DNA of 64,000 nucleotides from positions 1 through 64,000 of the forward strand of contig NZ_AJXT01000008.1 of the NCBI RefSeq assembly GCF_000264295.1, given 5' to 3'. A program made the position numbers and the translations under genes. Position 1 is the first letter of the stretch. Each line of letters begins with the position of its first letter. This DNA is from Rhodanobacter spathiphylli B39 (GTDB taxonomy: Bacteria > Pseudomonadota > Gammaproteobacteria > Xanthomonadales > Rhodanobacteraceae). Under the pieces are notes generated by a model, which was not told the origin of the DNA, searched no databases, and saw only the letters and a program-made list of their open reading frames with translations. Shown here one piece after another: positions 35,132 to 43,921 of the stretch.

Positions 35132-35521
35132 ATGCGCGCAGCCCTGATGATCCTGCTTGGCCTGGTGATCGGCGTGATCGGCACCGTCAACGTGATGAAC
35201 GCGCTGAGCGCACGCAATCCGATGCCGAAGGCGGTCATGGATACCATGGGCTATCACGTGGGCGAACTGAAGGACGCGATCAAGGCGAAGCAGTGCGAGC
35301 CGGCCCGGGTGCAGCACCACCTGGAACGCCTCGCCTCCACCGCCAGCGACATCACGCCGGTGTTCGGGATCAGCGAGAAGACCTTCACCGACGACGCCGG
35401 CAAGCTGCAGACCCAGCTGCAACAGGCGGTGCAGGCCGCGCCGGCCAGCTGCGAGGCGCTGGTGGCCGCGATCAAGCCGGTGGGCGAAACCTGCAAGAGC
35501 TGCCATCAGCAGTATCGCTGA
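35132..35521 (+). CDS. Cytochrome c' -like small c-type cytochrome
   Basis: A 129-residue periplasmic cytochrome. An N-terminal hydrophobic helix (about 1-22) acts as signal or anchor. The single heme site is at the very C terminus, C121-K-S-C124-H125, as in cytochrome c' (type II) four-helix proteins. The rest is helical (VQHHLERLASTASDI, LQTQLQQAVQAAP). The usual N-terminal methionine ligand region is not obvious. Likely roles are electron transfer or gas binding. The start is ATG 35132; an in-frame ATG at 35114 is less likely. Confidence 0.8.
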   Translation: MRAALMILLGLVIGVIGTVNVMNALSARNPMPKAVMDTMGYHVGELKDAIKAKQCEPARVQHHLERLASTASDITPVFGISEKTFTDDAGKLQTQLQQAVQAAPASCEALVAAIKPVGETCKSCHQQYR

Positions 35522-35530
35522 GGCAAGAGC

Positions 35531-35570
35531 GACCCCACCCCGACCATCCCCTGCCAGCAGGGGAGGGAGA
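35531..35570 (+). repeat. G/C-rich palindromic repeat, single copy
   Basis: The unit ACCCCACCCCGACCATCCCC is followed by a hairpin, TCCCCTGC (35547-35554) with GCAGGGGA (35557-35564), and ends GGGAG. It is the same unit as the second hairpin of the 31264-31380 pair. It lies between the cytochrome c' 3' end and the DUF962 3' end, so it may also serve as a two-way transcript end. Confidence 0.75.
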
Positions 35571-35580
35571 AGAGCTGAAG

Positions 35581-35883
35581 TCAGAAGCTGAGCTTGCCGC
35601 GCAGCATCTGGGCGTACATCACCCAGTCGCCGGCCAGGCTGTACAGCGGATGCCTGAAGGTGGCCGGGCGATTCTTCTCGAATACGTAGTGGCCGATCCA
35701 GGCGAAGCCGTAACCGCACAGCGGTGCCAGCCACAACCAGCGCCACTGCCCGCTGGACACGGCAAGCACGACCACCGCGATCACCAGGCTGCTGCCGATG
35801 AAATGCATCCGGCGGCAGCGGCGGTTGCCGTGCTCGCCGAGGTAGAACGGATAGAACTCGGCAAAACTGCTGTAGCCGGACAT
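35581..35883 (-). CDS. DUF962/Mpo1-like membrane protein
   Basis: A 100-residue protein of the Mpo1-like (DUF962) family. The features are SFAEFYPFYLGEHGNRRCRR, two membrane segments (about 35-50 and 52-68), and the conserved FEKNRPATFRHPLYSLAGDW near the end. Yeast Mpo1 is a fatty-acid alpha-dioxygenase in ER membranes; the bacterial role is unknown. The start is ATG 35883. Confidence 0.82.
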   Translation of the reverse strand: MSGYSSFAEFYPFYLGEHGNRRCRRMHFIGSSLVIAVVVLAVSSGQWRWLWLAPLCGYGFAWIGHYVFEKNRPATFRHPLYSLAGDWVMYAQMLRGKLSF

Positions 35884-35939
35884 GGCGAGGCTCCGCGTTT
35901 GGACGGCCCGATTCTGCCGCATCCCTGCGGAATGTGGCG

Positions 35940-36815
35940 CTATGCCGGCAAGGGAATGAATTCTTCCTCGTCGCCGGGCACGGTGGGAAAGCGTCCTTCG
36001 CTCCAGTCCGCCTTGGCCTGCTCGATGCGCTCGCGGCTGCTGGCCACGAAGTTCCACCACAGATGGCGCTCGCCATCCAGCGGCGCACCGCCGAACAGGA
36101 TCAACCGGCTTGGTTCGCCGGCGTGCAACGGAGGCGGCTGTTCGCCGGCCTGCACCGCCATCTGGTGCTTGCCGACTTTCAGTTCGCCCCAGCTCACGGA
36201 GCCGTCGACCACATGCACGCCGCGCTCGGCGTGCCCGGTCGGCAAGGCCAGCTCGGCGCCGGCTTGCAGACTCACTTCCAGCATGAACATCGGCGCGAAC
36301 ACCTTCACCGGTGAACGCTGACCGTAGGCATTGCCCGCGATCAGCACGCCTTCCACGCCTGGCCCGCTGATCCGCGGCAAGGCCTCGCGGCCATGGTGGT
36401 GGAACTCCGGCGCTACCTCGGCATCGGCCTGCGGCAGGGCGACCCAGACCTGGATGCCGTGCAGCTTCTGGCCAGCGGCCCGTTCGTCGGGCGGCGTGCG
36501 CTCGGAGTGGGTGATGCCATGGCCGGAGGTCATCCAGTTGACCTCGCCGGGACGGATGTCGGCCAGGCTGCCCAGGCTGTCGCGGTGGCGGATCGCCCCG
36601 TCGAACAGCCAGGTCACCGTGGCCAGGCCGATGTGCGGGTGCGGCCGCACGTCCATGCCCTTGCCCGCCGGGAAATTCACCGGCCCCATGTAATCGAAAA
36701 ACACGAACGGACCGACATGGCGCGCCTGCAGCACCGGCAGCATGCGACGCACGACGAAACCGTCGCCGAGGTCGTGCTCGCGGGCGTCGGCGATCAGCCG
36801 GGGACGACTTTCCAT
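35940..36815 (-). CDS. Pirin-family protein
   Basis: A 291-residue double-cupin protein. The N-terminal cupin carries the metal ligands in VRPHPHIGLATVTW and the later SGHGITHSE. The second cupin (about 170-290) includes ELALPTGHAERGVHVVDG. Bacterial pirins such as YhhW are quercetin-dioxygenase-like or regulate metabolism; the function here is open. The start is ATG 36815 with GGAG 8 bp upstream; a GTG one codon upstream is also in frame. It follows the flavin oxidoreductase gene by 10 bp and is likely co-transcribed with it. Confidence 0.9.
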   Translation of the reverse strand: MESRPRLIADAREHDLGDGFVVRRMLPVLQARHVGPFVFFDYMGPVNFPAGKGMDVRPHPHIGLATVTWLFDGAIRHRDSLGSLADIRPGEVNWMTSGHGITHSERTPPDERAAGQKLHGIQVWVALPQADAEVAPEFHHHGREALPRISGPGVEGVLIAGNAYGQRSPVKVFAPMFMLEVSLQAGAELALPTGHAERGVHVVDGSVSWGELKVGKHQMAVQAGEQPPPLHAGEPSRLILFGGAPLDGERHLWWNFVASSRERIEQAKADWSEGRFPTVPGDEEEFIPLPA

Positions 36816-36825
36816 CACGTGCTCC

Positions 36826-37887
36826 TTACCAGGCCCGCTGATATTGCGCCGGCGCGGCGATTTTTGCGCCCAGTTGCTGCGCCGCCCGCCGCGGGAAGTA
36901 GGGATCGCGCAGGCTTTCGCGGGCGATCAGCACCAGGTCGGCCTCGCCATCGGCGATGATCCGGTCGGCCTGTTCGGCTTCGGTGATCAAGCCCACGGCG
37001 CCGGTGGCGATGTCGGCCTCGCGGCGGATCTGCGCGGCGAACGGCACCTGGTAGCCCGGTCCCAGCGGGATCTTCACGTGCGGCAGCAGGCCGCCGCTGG
37101 AAACGTCGATCAGGTCGACGCCCAGGGGCTTCACCATGCGCGCCAGCTCCACGCTCTGCGCCGGGTCCCAACCGCCTTCGTCGGCCCAGTCGGTCGCCGA
37201 CACGCGCAGCCACAACGGCAAGTTGTCCGGCCACACCTCGCGCACGGCGGCCACGACTTCACGGGTCAGCCGGGTACGATTTTCGAAGCTGCCGCCGTAA
37301 CGGTCGTCGCGGCGGTTGCTCAGCGGGGACAGGAACTGGTGCAGCAGGTAACCGTGCGCCGCATGCACCTCGACGAGCTGGAAGCCGGCCTCCAGCGCGC
37401 GTGCCGCCGCGGCGCGGAAATCGGCGATCACCGCCTGGATGCCGGCCTCGTCCAATGCCAGCGGCACGTTCCAGCCGGTGTCGAACGGCAGCGCCGAGGG
37501 GCCCACCACGGGCCAGTCGCCCTGCCCGGCCGGCACCGGGCCGTGGCCGTCCCAGGGACGCAAGGTGCTGGCCTTGCGCCCGGCGTGGGCCAGCTGGACG
37601 CCGGCGATCGCCCCGTGTTCGCCGATGAAGCGGGTGATCGGTTGCCATGCCTGCAGCTGGGCCTGGTTCCACAAACCGGTGTCCTGCGGAGAAATGCGCC
37701 CCTGCGCCGAGACCGCCGAGGCCTCGGCGATCACCACGGCGGCGCCGCCGACCGCGCGACTCCCCAGGTGCACCAGGTGCCAGTCGTTCGGCACGCCATC
37801 CGTGGCCGAGTATTCGCACATTGGCGAAACCACCAGCCGGTTGCGCAAGGTCAGGCTGCGTTGCTGGAACGGATCGAACAGGTTCAT
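36826..37887 (-). CDS. Old yellow enzyme, NADH:flavin oxidoreductase (YqjM-like)
   Basis: A 353-residue FMN TIM-barrel ene-reductase that reduces activated C=C bonds. The YqjM-type segments are present: NRLVVSPMCEYSA (with the Cys that tunes FMN), QLAHAGRKAS, VEVHAAHGYLLHQFLSPLSN, DDRYGGSFENRTRL and IARESLRDPYFPRRAA. It is a typical thermophilic-like class enzyme in length. I chose ATG 37887 (MNLFDPF); ATG 37899 is also possible. The pirin gene follows with a 10-bp gap. Confidence 0.92.
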   Translation of the reverse strand: MNLFDPFQQRSLTLRNRLVVSPMCEYSATDGVPNDWHLVHLGSRAVGGAAVVIAEASAVSAQGRISPQDTGLWNQAQLQAWQPITRFIGEHGAIAGVQLAHAGRKASTLRPWDGHGPVPAGQGDWPVVGPSALPFDTGWNVPLALDEAGIQAVIADFRAAAARALEAGFQLVEVHAAHGYLLHQFLSPLSNRRDDRYGGSFENRTRLTREVVAAVREVWPDNLPLWLRVSATDWADEGGWDPAQSVELARMVKPLGVDLIDVSSGGLLPHVKIPLGPGYQVPFAAQIRREADIATGAVGLITEAEQADRIIADGEADLVLIARESLRDPYFPRRAAQQLGAKIAAPAQYQRAW

Positions 37888-37939
37888 CAGGGCATCCATC
37901 GGATCGAAAGGGTCGACATCCGGGCGACGGAGTCGGGAA

Positions 37940-38854
37940 TCAAGCTGTCGACTGTACGCGTTCGGCGAACAGCGCATCCTGCACGGTGAACCATTCGGCC
38001 ATGCATGCGGCGATCGGCACCGGCGTTTCCATCCAGCCGAAGTGGTCGGCCGGCCGGCCGCCCAGATCATCGCGGTTGATCACCTCGATCTGCCGGATGC
38101 CTGCACCCAGCTTGCCCAGCAGCCATTCCAGCGAGGCCTGCGGACCGAGCCAGTCTTCCTTCAGTCGCAGCGCCAGCACCGGCAGCTGCAGGGCGGCGAG
38201 CCGTGCCTCGAAGTCCTGCGACATGCCCGTGGCGGCGTAGCGACCGCTGCGGCCGCTGCGCGCCCAGTCGTCGATCACGCCACGCGCCTCGTTGCCCCCG
38301 AAACCGATGCGACGCCCCGGCAGGTAGCCCATCAGTCGCGCCAGCCACGGCGCCAGCGCGTAGGCCGCGGCGATCAGCCAGCCATGCCGGAAGCGCCGCC
38401 AGTACGGCGAGCCACTGGCCACCAGCAACAACCCGGCGAACATCGACGGATGCAGGCTCGCGCAAAGCAGTGCCAGCTGGCCACCGAGGCTGTGGCCGCC
38501 CAGCCACTTGCGCGCCCGCGGCCAGCGCGCTTCCAGCAATGCCATGCCGGCGGGCAGGTCATCCTGCAGCAGCTGGCGGTACGCCCAGTCGCAGCGGCGA
38601 CCGGCGCGGCGATCGCTGGAGCCGATGCCGCGCCATTCGTGCAGCACCACGGCGATGCCGCGTTCGGCCAGCGCCTGGGCCAGCCGCAGGTAGTGACGGG
38701 CCGGCATGCCCATCGCTGGCAGCCAGTACAACAACTGGTGCCAGGCGCCGGCCGGCAACACCGCCAGCAACTCGAAGCGTGCGCCGTCCGCGGCAGTGAC
38801 CGGGATCACCAGCGACGTGGTGGCGGAAGCATCATCAAAAGAAGGGTCGGACAT
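37940..38854 (-). CDS. Alpha/beta hydrolase, putative lipase/esterase
   Basis: A 304-residue alpha/beta hydrolase without a signal peptide. The nucleophile elbow is GGHSLGGQLAL. The acid lies in the ALRLKEDWLGP segment and the His is in PADHFGWME near the end. Sequence such as VVLHEWRGIGSSDRRAGRR and the FGGNEARGVIDDWARSGR match a conserved but uncharacterised alpha/beta hydrolase group in Gammaproteobacteria. The start is ATG 38854. The gene lies 52 bp upstream of the oxidoreductase gene and may be first in that operon. Confidence 0.85.
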   Translation of the reverse strand: MSDPSFDDASATTSLVIPVTAADGARFELLAVLPAGAWHQLLYWLPAMGMPARHYLRLAQALAERGIAVVLHEWRGIGSSDRRAGRRCDWAYRQLLQDDLPAGMALLEARWPRARKWLGGHSLGGQLALLCASLHPSMFAGLLLVASGSPYWRRFRHGWLIAAAYALAPWLARLMGYLPGRRIGFGGNEARGVIDDWARSGRSGRYAATGMSQDFEARLAALQLPVLALRLKEDWLGPQASLEWLLGKLGAGIRQIEVINRDDLGGRPADHFGWMETPVPIAACMAEWFTVQDALFAERVQSTA

Positions 38855-38887
38855 TCCCACAGGCTAACCAATCGCCGCGTCGACCAC

Positions 38888-38916
38888 AAAAAAAAGGGCC
38901 GGCTTGCGCCGGCCCT
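38888..38916 (-). terminator. Terminator of the cold-shock gene
   Basis: On the minus strand AGGGCCGGC and GCCGGCCCT (38908-38916 and 38895-38903) form a 9-bp stem around a 4-nt loop followed by a run of Ts (A-run on the plus strand). It is 24 bp after the csp stop codon. Confidence 0.9.
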
Positions 38917-38939
38917 TCATACAGGTTCCGCTACCGCGA

Positions 38940-39149
38940 TCAAACGGGGGTAACGTCTTCGGCCTGCAAGCCCTTCTGTCCGTCCACGACATTGAAGCTC
39001 ACTTTCTGACCTTCCTGCAGGCTCTTGAAACCCGAGCCGGTGATGGCGCGAAAATGCACGAACACGTCAGGGCCATTATCGCGGCTGATAAAGCCGAAAC
39101 CCTTGGCGTCATTGAACCACTTCACAGTACCTACTTCACGATCCGCCAT
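38940..39149 (-). CDS. CspA-family cold-shock protein
   Basis: A 69-residue OB-fold RNA/DNA-binding protein. The RNP1 motif KGFGFI and RNP2 motif VFVHF are intact, along with the [10 protein letters not shown] start and the [13 protein letters not shown] end. Proteins of this kind melt RNA structure during cold shock or growth. A hairpin in the leader (39183-39209) and a TTGACA hexamer at 39327-39332 on the minus strand suggest a long 5' UTR, common for cold-inducible csp genes. It has its own terminator at 38888. Confidence 0.95.
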   Translation of the reverse strand: MADREVGTVKWFNDAKGFGFISRDNGPDVFVHFRAITGSGFKSLQEGQKVSFNVVDGQKGLQAEDVTPV

Positions 39150-39695
39150 GACTCACTCCGATCCAAATCCGAACGCTGAGACAAACCGGCCCCAACGGGC
39201 CGACGGTTTTACTGAGCATGCAGGGTCCGGTGCAACAGTCGGATTCAGGAAATCCCTACCGGGCACTCTTGTAGCCAAGCAGACGCAGCACCCCAAGCAT
39301 AACGGATTTTTTGCCGGCAAGTGATTTGTCAAGCGGCGCCGCAGGAGGATATTTCGTGAAGGGAAAACCGGACATCCGTGCGCGGTTTTCCTGTCATGGC
39401 CAGCAATCGAACCGACCCATTCCCCGACCCGGCGATTCGCTCCCCCAGGTCGAATCGGCGAATCCATTCCCGTGGTGTTGCCCGTGTCCGGCATGAAACG
39501 GGAAAACACGAATTCCCGTCACGGGCCACCGGAAACGCCAATCCGGCCGCGGATCACCTCCGTGTCCCGGGCATTGAAGCCATGGCATGCGGAAATTCAG
39601 GTTTTCTTGACTGGCCGCGCGCTCTAGTGGCGGGAGCCGGCCGGTTCCCTGTGCGCATGGACCCGCCAAAGACCCAGACCCCCGAGGAGATCGAC
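39150..39695. other. Non-coding gap with csp leader
   Basis: I see no coding frame here. On the minus strand it holds the csp leader: a hairpin AAACCG (39183-39188) with CGGTTT (39204-39209) and an inner GCCC/GGGC pairing, then a TTGACA hexamer at 39327-39332. Further right are short inverted repeats such as CGATTCG (39433-39439) with CGAATCG (39450-39456). The lipoprotein promoter must lie in the last 100 bp or so. Confidence 0.5.
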
Positions 39696-40136
39696 ATGCC
39701 CAAGCTGCCCCGCACGATCCTGGTTGGCGCGCTTGCCGGCCTGCTGCTGGCTGGCTGCGCCGAACACCCGAACACCCGGGCCACCGGCACCACCGCCACC
39801 ACCACTGCACCGACCAGCCACACCCGTCACCAGAGCGCCTCCGCTGCCAGTGCGGGCGACGATCAGGCGGAGTCGACGGACGAAACCGGGATTCCCGCCT
39901 GCGACGATTATCTGTCGAGTTACCTTGCCTGCCATCGCGCTGCGGACATCTATGCGCCGGACCAGTTGCAGTCGCGTTATGAAGCAATGCGCAGCAGCCT
40001 GCTGCGCGATTCGAAGAACCCGTCCATCCGGCCGCAACTGGCGGCGCGCTGCAATTCGCTATCCAGCCAGTTGCGTCAGGCACTGGACGGGAAGTCCTGC
40101 GCGGAAAATCCCGCGCCCGCAGCAAGCACGCCGTAG
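39696..40136 (+). CDS. Hypothetical lipoprotein
   Basis: A 146-residue lipoprotein with a type II signal peptide ending LLLAGC, so Cys21 or nearby is acylated. A Thr/Ser/Ala-rich linker follows (about 22-60), and then a compact Cys-containing domain (PACDDYLSSYLACHRAAD, SLLRDSKNPS, LAARCNSLSSQLRQAL) that I do not recognise. The start is ATG 39696 with GAGGAG upstream; a longer open frame extends to 39378 without coding look. Its stop is 8 bp from the convergent YcaQ gene. Confidence 0.7.
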   Translation: MPKLPRTILVGALAGLLLAGCAEHPNTRATGTTATTTAPTSHTRHQSASAASAGDDQAESTDETGIPACDDYLSSYLACHRAADIYAPDQLQSRYEAMRSSLLRDSKNPSIRPQLAARCNSLSSQLRQALDGKSCAENPAPAASTP

Positions 40137-40143
40137 AAGCCGC

Positions 40144-41400
40144 TCAGCCCGGGCCGGCAAGCTTCACCCGGGCCGCTCGCCACTGCGCGCGCAGCAGCCG
40201 ACCCAGCGATGCCGGTTGCGTGCTTCCCAGCCTGATCTTTTCCGTGCCATGCCATGTCGCGGTGGCCGCGATGGCCCTGGCCACGGCACTCACCAGAGCC
40301 GGCTCGGGCCTTGCGTCCGGTTCGAGGAACAGGGCCTTGACCTCGAACACGCCGGTGTCGCGATGCGCCTTGGCGTCCAGCCGGCCGACCAGGCGTCCCC
40401 GGTGCAGGATCGGCAGCACGAAGTAGCCGTAACGACGCTTCGCGGCCGGCGTGTAGCACTCGAGCGTGTATTCGAAGCCGAACATGGCCAGCACGCGACT
40501 GCGATCCCAGACCAGCGGATCGAACGGTGACAGCAGCGTGGTGAGGGTGGCGCGCAGCTTTCCGGCGAGCGCCTTGTCCAGCCATTCCGCATGCTCGCGG
40601 TGCACATAACCGGGCGTACCCCAGCCCTCGACCGGCACTGCCAGCAGTTCGCCGCTTTCCAGCAGGGGTGCCAGCTCGCGATCGCTGACCCGGGGCTTGA
40701 GCCGAAAGTAGTCGCCGATCCACGCCGCTGGCGTCACGCCCAGCGCCCGCACGGTTTCGAGAATGAAATGCCGGCGCTGCTGTGCCGGCGAGAAAGCGAG
40801 CGTGACGTCGAACGGCGGGTCGAGCCCGGCCAGCACCCGTTCGGCCAGATCGTAGACGCGCTGGAACCTGTCGCGCCGGGCCACCATCAGTTCGCCCAGG
40901 GCAAACCATGCCTCCAGCCAGCGTTTCTCCGGCTTCCACTCCCACCAGCCCGAGCTGGCGCCGCCGTCGCGGCGCTCGAAGTCCGCGGCGCGAACCGGGC
41001 CGGAATCGCGGATGCCCGCCAGCAGCGCGTCCATGTCCTTGCGGTGCTCGCGGTGAACGCGCTGTGCATGGCGGTGCGCCCAGTGATGGCTGCGATGATC
41101 CTGTCCGCCCCGGTGCCAGGCGATGTCCGCGGCGCTGACGAAACACGCTTCATGGGCCCAGCACTCGGCGAGCTGCCCCTGCGCCAGCGCCTCGTCCAGC
41201 CACGCCATCGGGTAGTTGCCCAGGCGCGAATGCAGGACGAGGTACGGGCTGCGCGCCACCACGTGGATGGTATCGATCTGCAGCATCCGCATGCGCTCGA
41301 TGGCAGTCACCAGGTCTGCCCGCCGGGGCTGTCGCTTCGGCGGCTGCAGCAGGCCCTGGGCGGCCAGCTGCATGGCCCTGGCCTGGGCCAGCTTCAACAT
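40144..41400 (-). CDS. ycaQ: YcaQ-family DNA glycosylase (winged-helix)
   Basis: A 418-residue protein of the HTH_42 / AlkZ-like family. E. coli YcaQ (AlkX) removes alkylated bases and unhooks interstrand crosslinks. The catalytic motif Q-phi-D of that subgroup is visible as Q41-I-D43 in MLQIDTIHVVARSPYLV. Other family segments are the SRLG segment after it, ECWAHEACFVSAADIAWH, GYFVLPILHRGRLVGRLDAK and FEVKALFLEP. The start is ATG 41400 with only a weak ribosome site. Likely role: repair of bulky alkylation damage. Confidence 0.85.
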   Translation of the reverse strand: MLKLAQARAMQLAAQGLLQPPKRQPRRADLVTAIERMRMLQIDTIHVVARSPYLVLHSRLGNYPMAWLDEALAQGQLAECWAHEACFVSAADIAWHRGGQDHRSHHWAHRHAQRVHREHRKDMDALLAGIRDSGPVRAADFERRDGGASSGWWEWKPEKRWLEAWFALGELMVARRDRFQRVYDLAERVLAGLDPPFDVTLAFSPAQQRRHFILETVRALGVTPAAWIGDYFRLKPRVSDRELAPLLESGELLAVPVEGWGTPGYVHREHAEWLDKALAGKLRATLTTLLSPFDPLVWDRSRVLAMFGFEYTLECYTPAAKRRYGYFVLPILHRGRLVGRLDAKAHRDTGVFEVKALFLEPDARPEPALVSAVARAIAATATWHGTEKIRLGSTQPASLGRLLRAQWRAARVKLAGPG

Positions 41401-41570
41401 GTGGCCGCTTGCTGAAGCGCCGCCCAACGATGCTTGTTCTTCACGTCTTCATGACCGAAACCTTGAGACGGCATTTACAAATCCCCTGCTAGCGTGGCCT
41501 TCGTTCGATCACTGCGAGGTGCCATCCAGCACCCGCCGACTTCACCCGATCATTCTGGCATGGAGTTCCG

Positions 41571-42002
41571 ATGATGAAATATCGCAAACCGCTGTTGACC
41601 GCCCTCGCCGCCTCGGCCCTGCTGCTGGCGGGCCAGGTGATTGCCCAGAACTCGACGACACAGAACTCGGCGACACAGAACTCGACGACACAGGACACGA
41701 CGCCCCAGAACACCGCCCCCGCCAGCGCGACGCCCCAGGCCACGCCCCCCATGCCTGCCGACCAGACCACCGCCACCATGAATACGCCGAGTGGCGAGTT
41801 GACCGTGCACTCGAGCATGCCGGCGCCGCCCCCGGCGGGCCCGGCGCCGTCGTTCGAGCAGTTGTCCGGCGGTACTCGCTACATCACCGAGGACCAGGCT
41901 TCAGCCTATCCCCTGCTGGCCAACGATTTCATCTACGCCGACCACAACCGCAACGGCCGCATCAGCAAGGACGAATACCAGCGCTGGGCCGCGCAGAAGT
42001 AG
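41571..42002 (+). CDS. EF-hand-like exported protein with tandem repeats
   Basis: A 143-residue exported protein. Signal peptide about 1-25 (MMKYRKPLLTALAAS...GQVIAQ). Then three or four imperfect QNSTT/QNSAT repeats (15-bp units at about 41648-41700), a Pro/Thr-rich linker, and one EF-hand-like loop DHNRNGRISKDEYQRW near the C terminus with Asp, Asn and Glu in calcium-ligand positions. The role is unknown; it may bind calcium in the envelope. The repeat tract makes the length prone to change. Confidence 0.7.
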   Translation: MMKYRKPLLTALAASALLLAGQVIAQNSTTQNSATQNSTTQDTTPQNTAPASATPQATPPMPADQTTATMNTPSGELTVHSSMPAPPPAGPAPSFEQLSGGTRYITEDQASAYPLLANDFIYADHNRNGRISKDEYQRWAAQK

Positions 42003-42017
42003 GTTGCAGCGAAGGCT

Positions 42018-42035
42018 GCCGGCCTTCGGGCCGGC
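42018..42035 (+). terminator. GC-rich hairpin after the EF-hand gene
   Basis: GCCGGCC (42018-42024) and GGCCGGC (42029-42035) form a 7-bp stem with a TTCG loop, 15 bp after the stop codon. There is no T-run, so it may stabilise the mRNA end rather than terminate. Confidence 0.5.
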
Positions 42036-42119
42036 GCCGGTTGATGTCCGCTCGACCGTCATCCACAGTCCACGCGAGCTCCGCTAGACTGCTGCGCCCG
42101 ATCCAGGAATCCGCTTTAC

Positions 42120-43214
42120 ATGAAGCCATTGATGGCGGCTGCGGCCGTAACCCTGGGCGGCTTCTGCGCCGTCGCTGCCGTGCACGCGCAGAACCCGGAC
42201 CCCACCGACATCCGCGGCTGCACGGCCATCGAGAGCGATGCTCAACGCCTGGCCTGCTACGACCACGCCACCGGACGGGTCAACCTGCCGGTGGCCCGCA
42301 AACGCGTGGATGCCAGCACCCGCACACCAGGCATATTCGGCCGCGACGACAAGCGGGCGTCCGCCGATGAACCGGGCAACAAGGAGGTGGCACAGCCACT
42401 GTCCCTGCTGGACAGCCGCTGGGAGCTGTCGCCGGAGAGCAAGCTCGGCACGTTCAACATCCGCGGCTACAACCCGGTCTACGTGATGCCGGCGTTCATG
42501 ACCAGCCACCAGAACAACCGCCCGCACAGCCCGAGTCCCGACAACACCGTCAGCGGCAACAGCGAGCGGCTGCAGAACGTCGAGGCGAAGTTCCAGCTGA
42601 GCCTGAAGGCCAAGGTCTGGCAGGGCGTGTTCGGGGACGCCGGCGACCTGTGGGTGGGCTATACCCAGTCATCGCGCTGGCAGGTCTACAACTCGACCCT
42701 CTCGCGCCCGTTCCGCGAGACCGATTACGAACCCGAGGCGACGCTGGTGTTCGACACCCACTACCGGGTGTTTGGCTGGACTGGCCGCCTGCTGGGCATC
42801 GGCGTGGACCACCAGTCGAATGGCCGCGGCGATCCGCTGTCGCGCAGCTGGAACCGGGTGATCGCCGACGTCGGCTTCGAACGCGACGGCTGGACGGTGA
42901 TGCTGCGTCCGTGGTGGCGCATCCCGGAAGCGCGCAGCGACGACGACAATCCCGACATCAGTGATTACATGGGACGCGGCGAAGTGCAGATCGTGCATGA
43001 ATGGCACGGCCAGGAATTCGGCATGATGCTGCGCCACTCGATGCGCGGCGGCAGCCGCAGCCACGGCGCGGCCCGCTTCAGCTGGAGCTTTCCGATGGCC
43101 GGCAACCTGCGCGGCTACATGGAAGTGTTCAAGGGCTATGGCGAAAGCCTGATCGACTACAACCACAACGCCACCTACCTCGGCGTGGGCATTTCGCTGC
43201 TCGACTGGTACTGA
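42120..43214 (+). CDS. pldA: Outer-membrane phospholipase A
   Basis: A 364-residue outer-membrane phospholipase A1. Signal peptide about 1-23, and an N-terminal ~80-residue segment with Cys residues (IRGCTAIESDAQRLACYDHA) as in Xanthomonadales homologues. The catalytic site lies in a beta-strand: H231 and S233 in GVDHQSNGRGDPLSRSWNR. Beta-barrel strands follow, ending ISLLDWY with aromatic C terminus. It hydrolyses phospholipids in the outer leaflet to keep lipid asymmetry. A terminator follows. Confidence 0.95.
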   Translation: MKPLMAAAAVTLGGFCAVAAVHAQNPDPTDIRGCTAIESDAQRLACYDHATGRVNLPVARKRVDASTRTPGIFGRDDKRASADEPGNKEVAQPLSLLDSRWELSPESKLGTFNIRGYNPVYVMPAFMTSHQNNRPHSPSPDNTVSGNSERLQNVEAKFQLSLKAKVWQGVFGDAGDLWVGYTQSSRWQVYNSTLSRPFRETDYEPEATLVFDTHYRVFGWTGRLLGIGVDHQSNGRGDPLSRSWNRVIADVGFERDGWTVMLRPWWRIPEARSDDDNPDISDYMGRGEVQIVHEWHGQEFGMMLRHSMRGGSRSHGAARFSWSFPMAGNLRGYMEVFKGYGESLIDYNHNATYLGVGISLLDWY

Positions 43215-43219
43215 ATACG

Positions 43220-43250
43220 ACGAAGGCCCGGCAAGCTGCCGGGCCTTCGT
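43220..43250. terminator. Terminator shared by pldA and slyD
   Basis: A long perfect stem, CGAAGGCCCGGC (43221-43232) with GCCGGGCCTTCG (43238-43249), and a short AAGCT loop. It lies between the convergent pldA and slyD genes and could end both transcripts. Confidence 0.75.
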
Positions 43251-43281
43251 TCATCGGTGCCGCGTCACGACTGGCGCAAAC

Positions 43282-43764
43282 TCAGTGGTGATGGCCGCCG
43301 GCGCCGTGCACGTGACCATGCTGCAGCTCTTCGGCGGTGGCGTCGCGCACGTCGGTCACCTCGATGGCGAAGTGCAGGGTCTTGCCCGCCAGCGGGTGGT
43401 TCGCATCGATGAACACCACGCCGTTCTCGACCTTGCTCACGGTGACGTTGATCTGGCCTTCCGGACCGTTGCCCTGGAACTGCATGCCGGGCTGGATGTC
43501 CTCGACGCCCTGGAACGCCTCGCGCGGAACCTGTTGCATCAGCTCGGCGTGATGCACGCCGTAACCTTCCTCCGGCGCCACGTGGGCGTCGAACTTGTCA
43601 CCCACCGAACGGCCTTCCATCTGCTTTTCCAGACCCGGCACGATATGGCCCTGGCCATGCAGGTAGGTCAGCGGCTCGCGACCGGCGGAGCTGTCGATGA
43701 CCTGGCCTTCGTCGTCGGTCAGCGTGTAATGGAAGGCGGCTACGGAGTTCTGGGCAATCTGCAT
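43282..43764 (-). CDS. slyD: FKBP-type prolyl isomerase SlyD
   Basis: A 160-residue peptidyl-prolyl isomerase and chaperone. The FKBP part (GQVIDSSAGREPLTYLHGQG, then IVPGLEKQMEGRSVGDKF) is interrupted by the IF domain (PEEGYGVHHAELMQQVPREAF). The C terminus holds a short His-rich nickel-binding tail (HGHVHGAGGHHH), much shorter than in E. coli. The start is ATG 43764 (MQIAQNS); ATG 43770 is also possible. It folds proteins and delivers nickel. Confidence 0.94.
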   Translation of the reverse strand: MQIAQNSVAAFHYTLTDDEGQVIDSSAGREPLTYLHGQGHIVPGLEKQMEGRSVGDKFDAHVAPEEGYGVHHAELMQQVPREAFQGVEDIQPGMQFQGNGPEGQINVTVSKVENGVVFIDANHPLAGKTLHFAIEVTDVRDATAEELQHGHVHGAGGHHH

Positions 43765-43921
43765 GGTCATCTCGCGATCGGGTTCGGGTTCGCCGGCCAC
43801 ATCGCCGACATGAATCACGCAGTTTAGCAGAGGCCGCCAAGGCGCCTGCGAGGGATCGGAAGACGGGCCATGCAGGCCCGTGAACCCGGCCTGCCGTGGT
43901 CCGGACGGCAACTTCGGCCCA

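Noticed and set aside
41648..41700. 15-bp tandem repeats as a non-coding repeat array
   Set aside because: They are in frame and encode QNSTT-type repeats inside the EF-hand protein.
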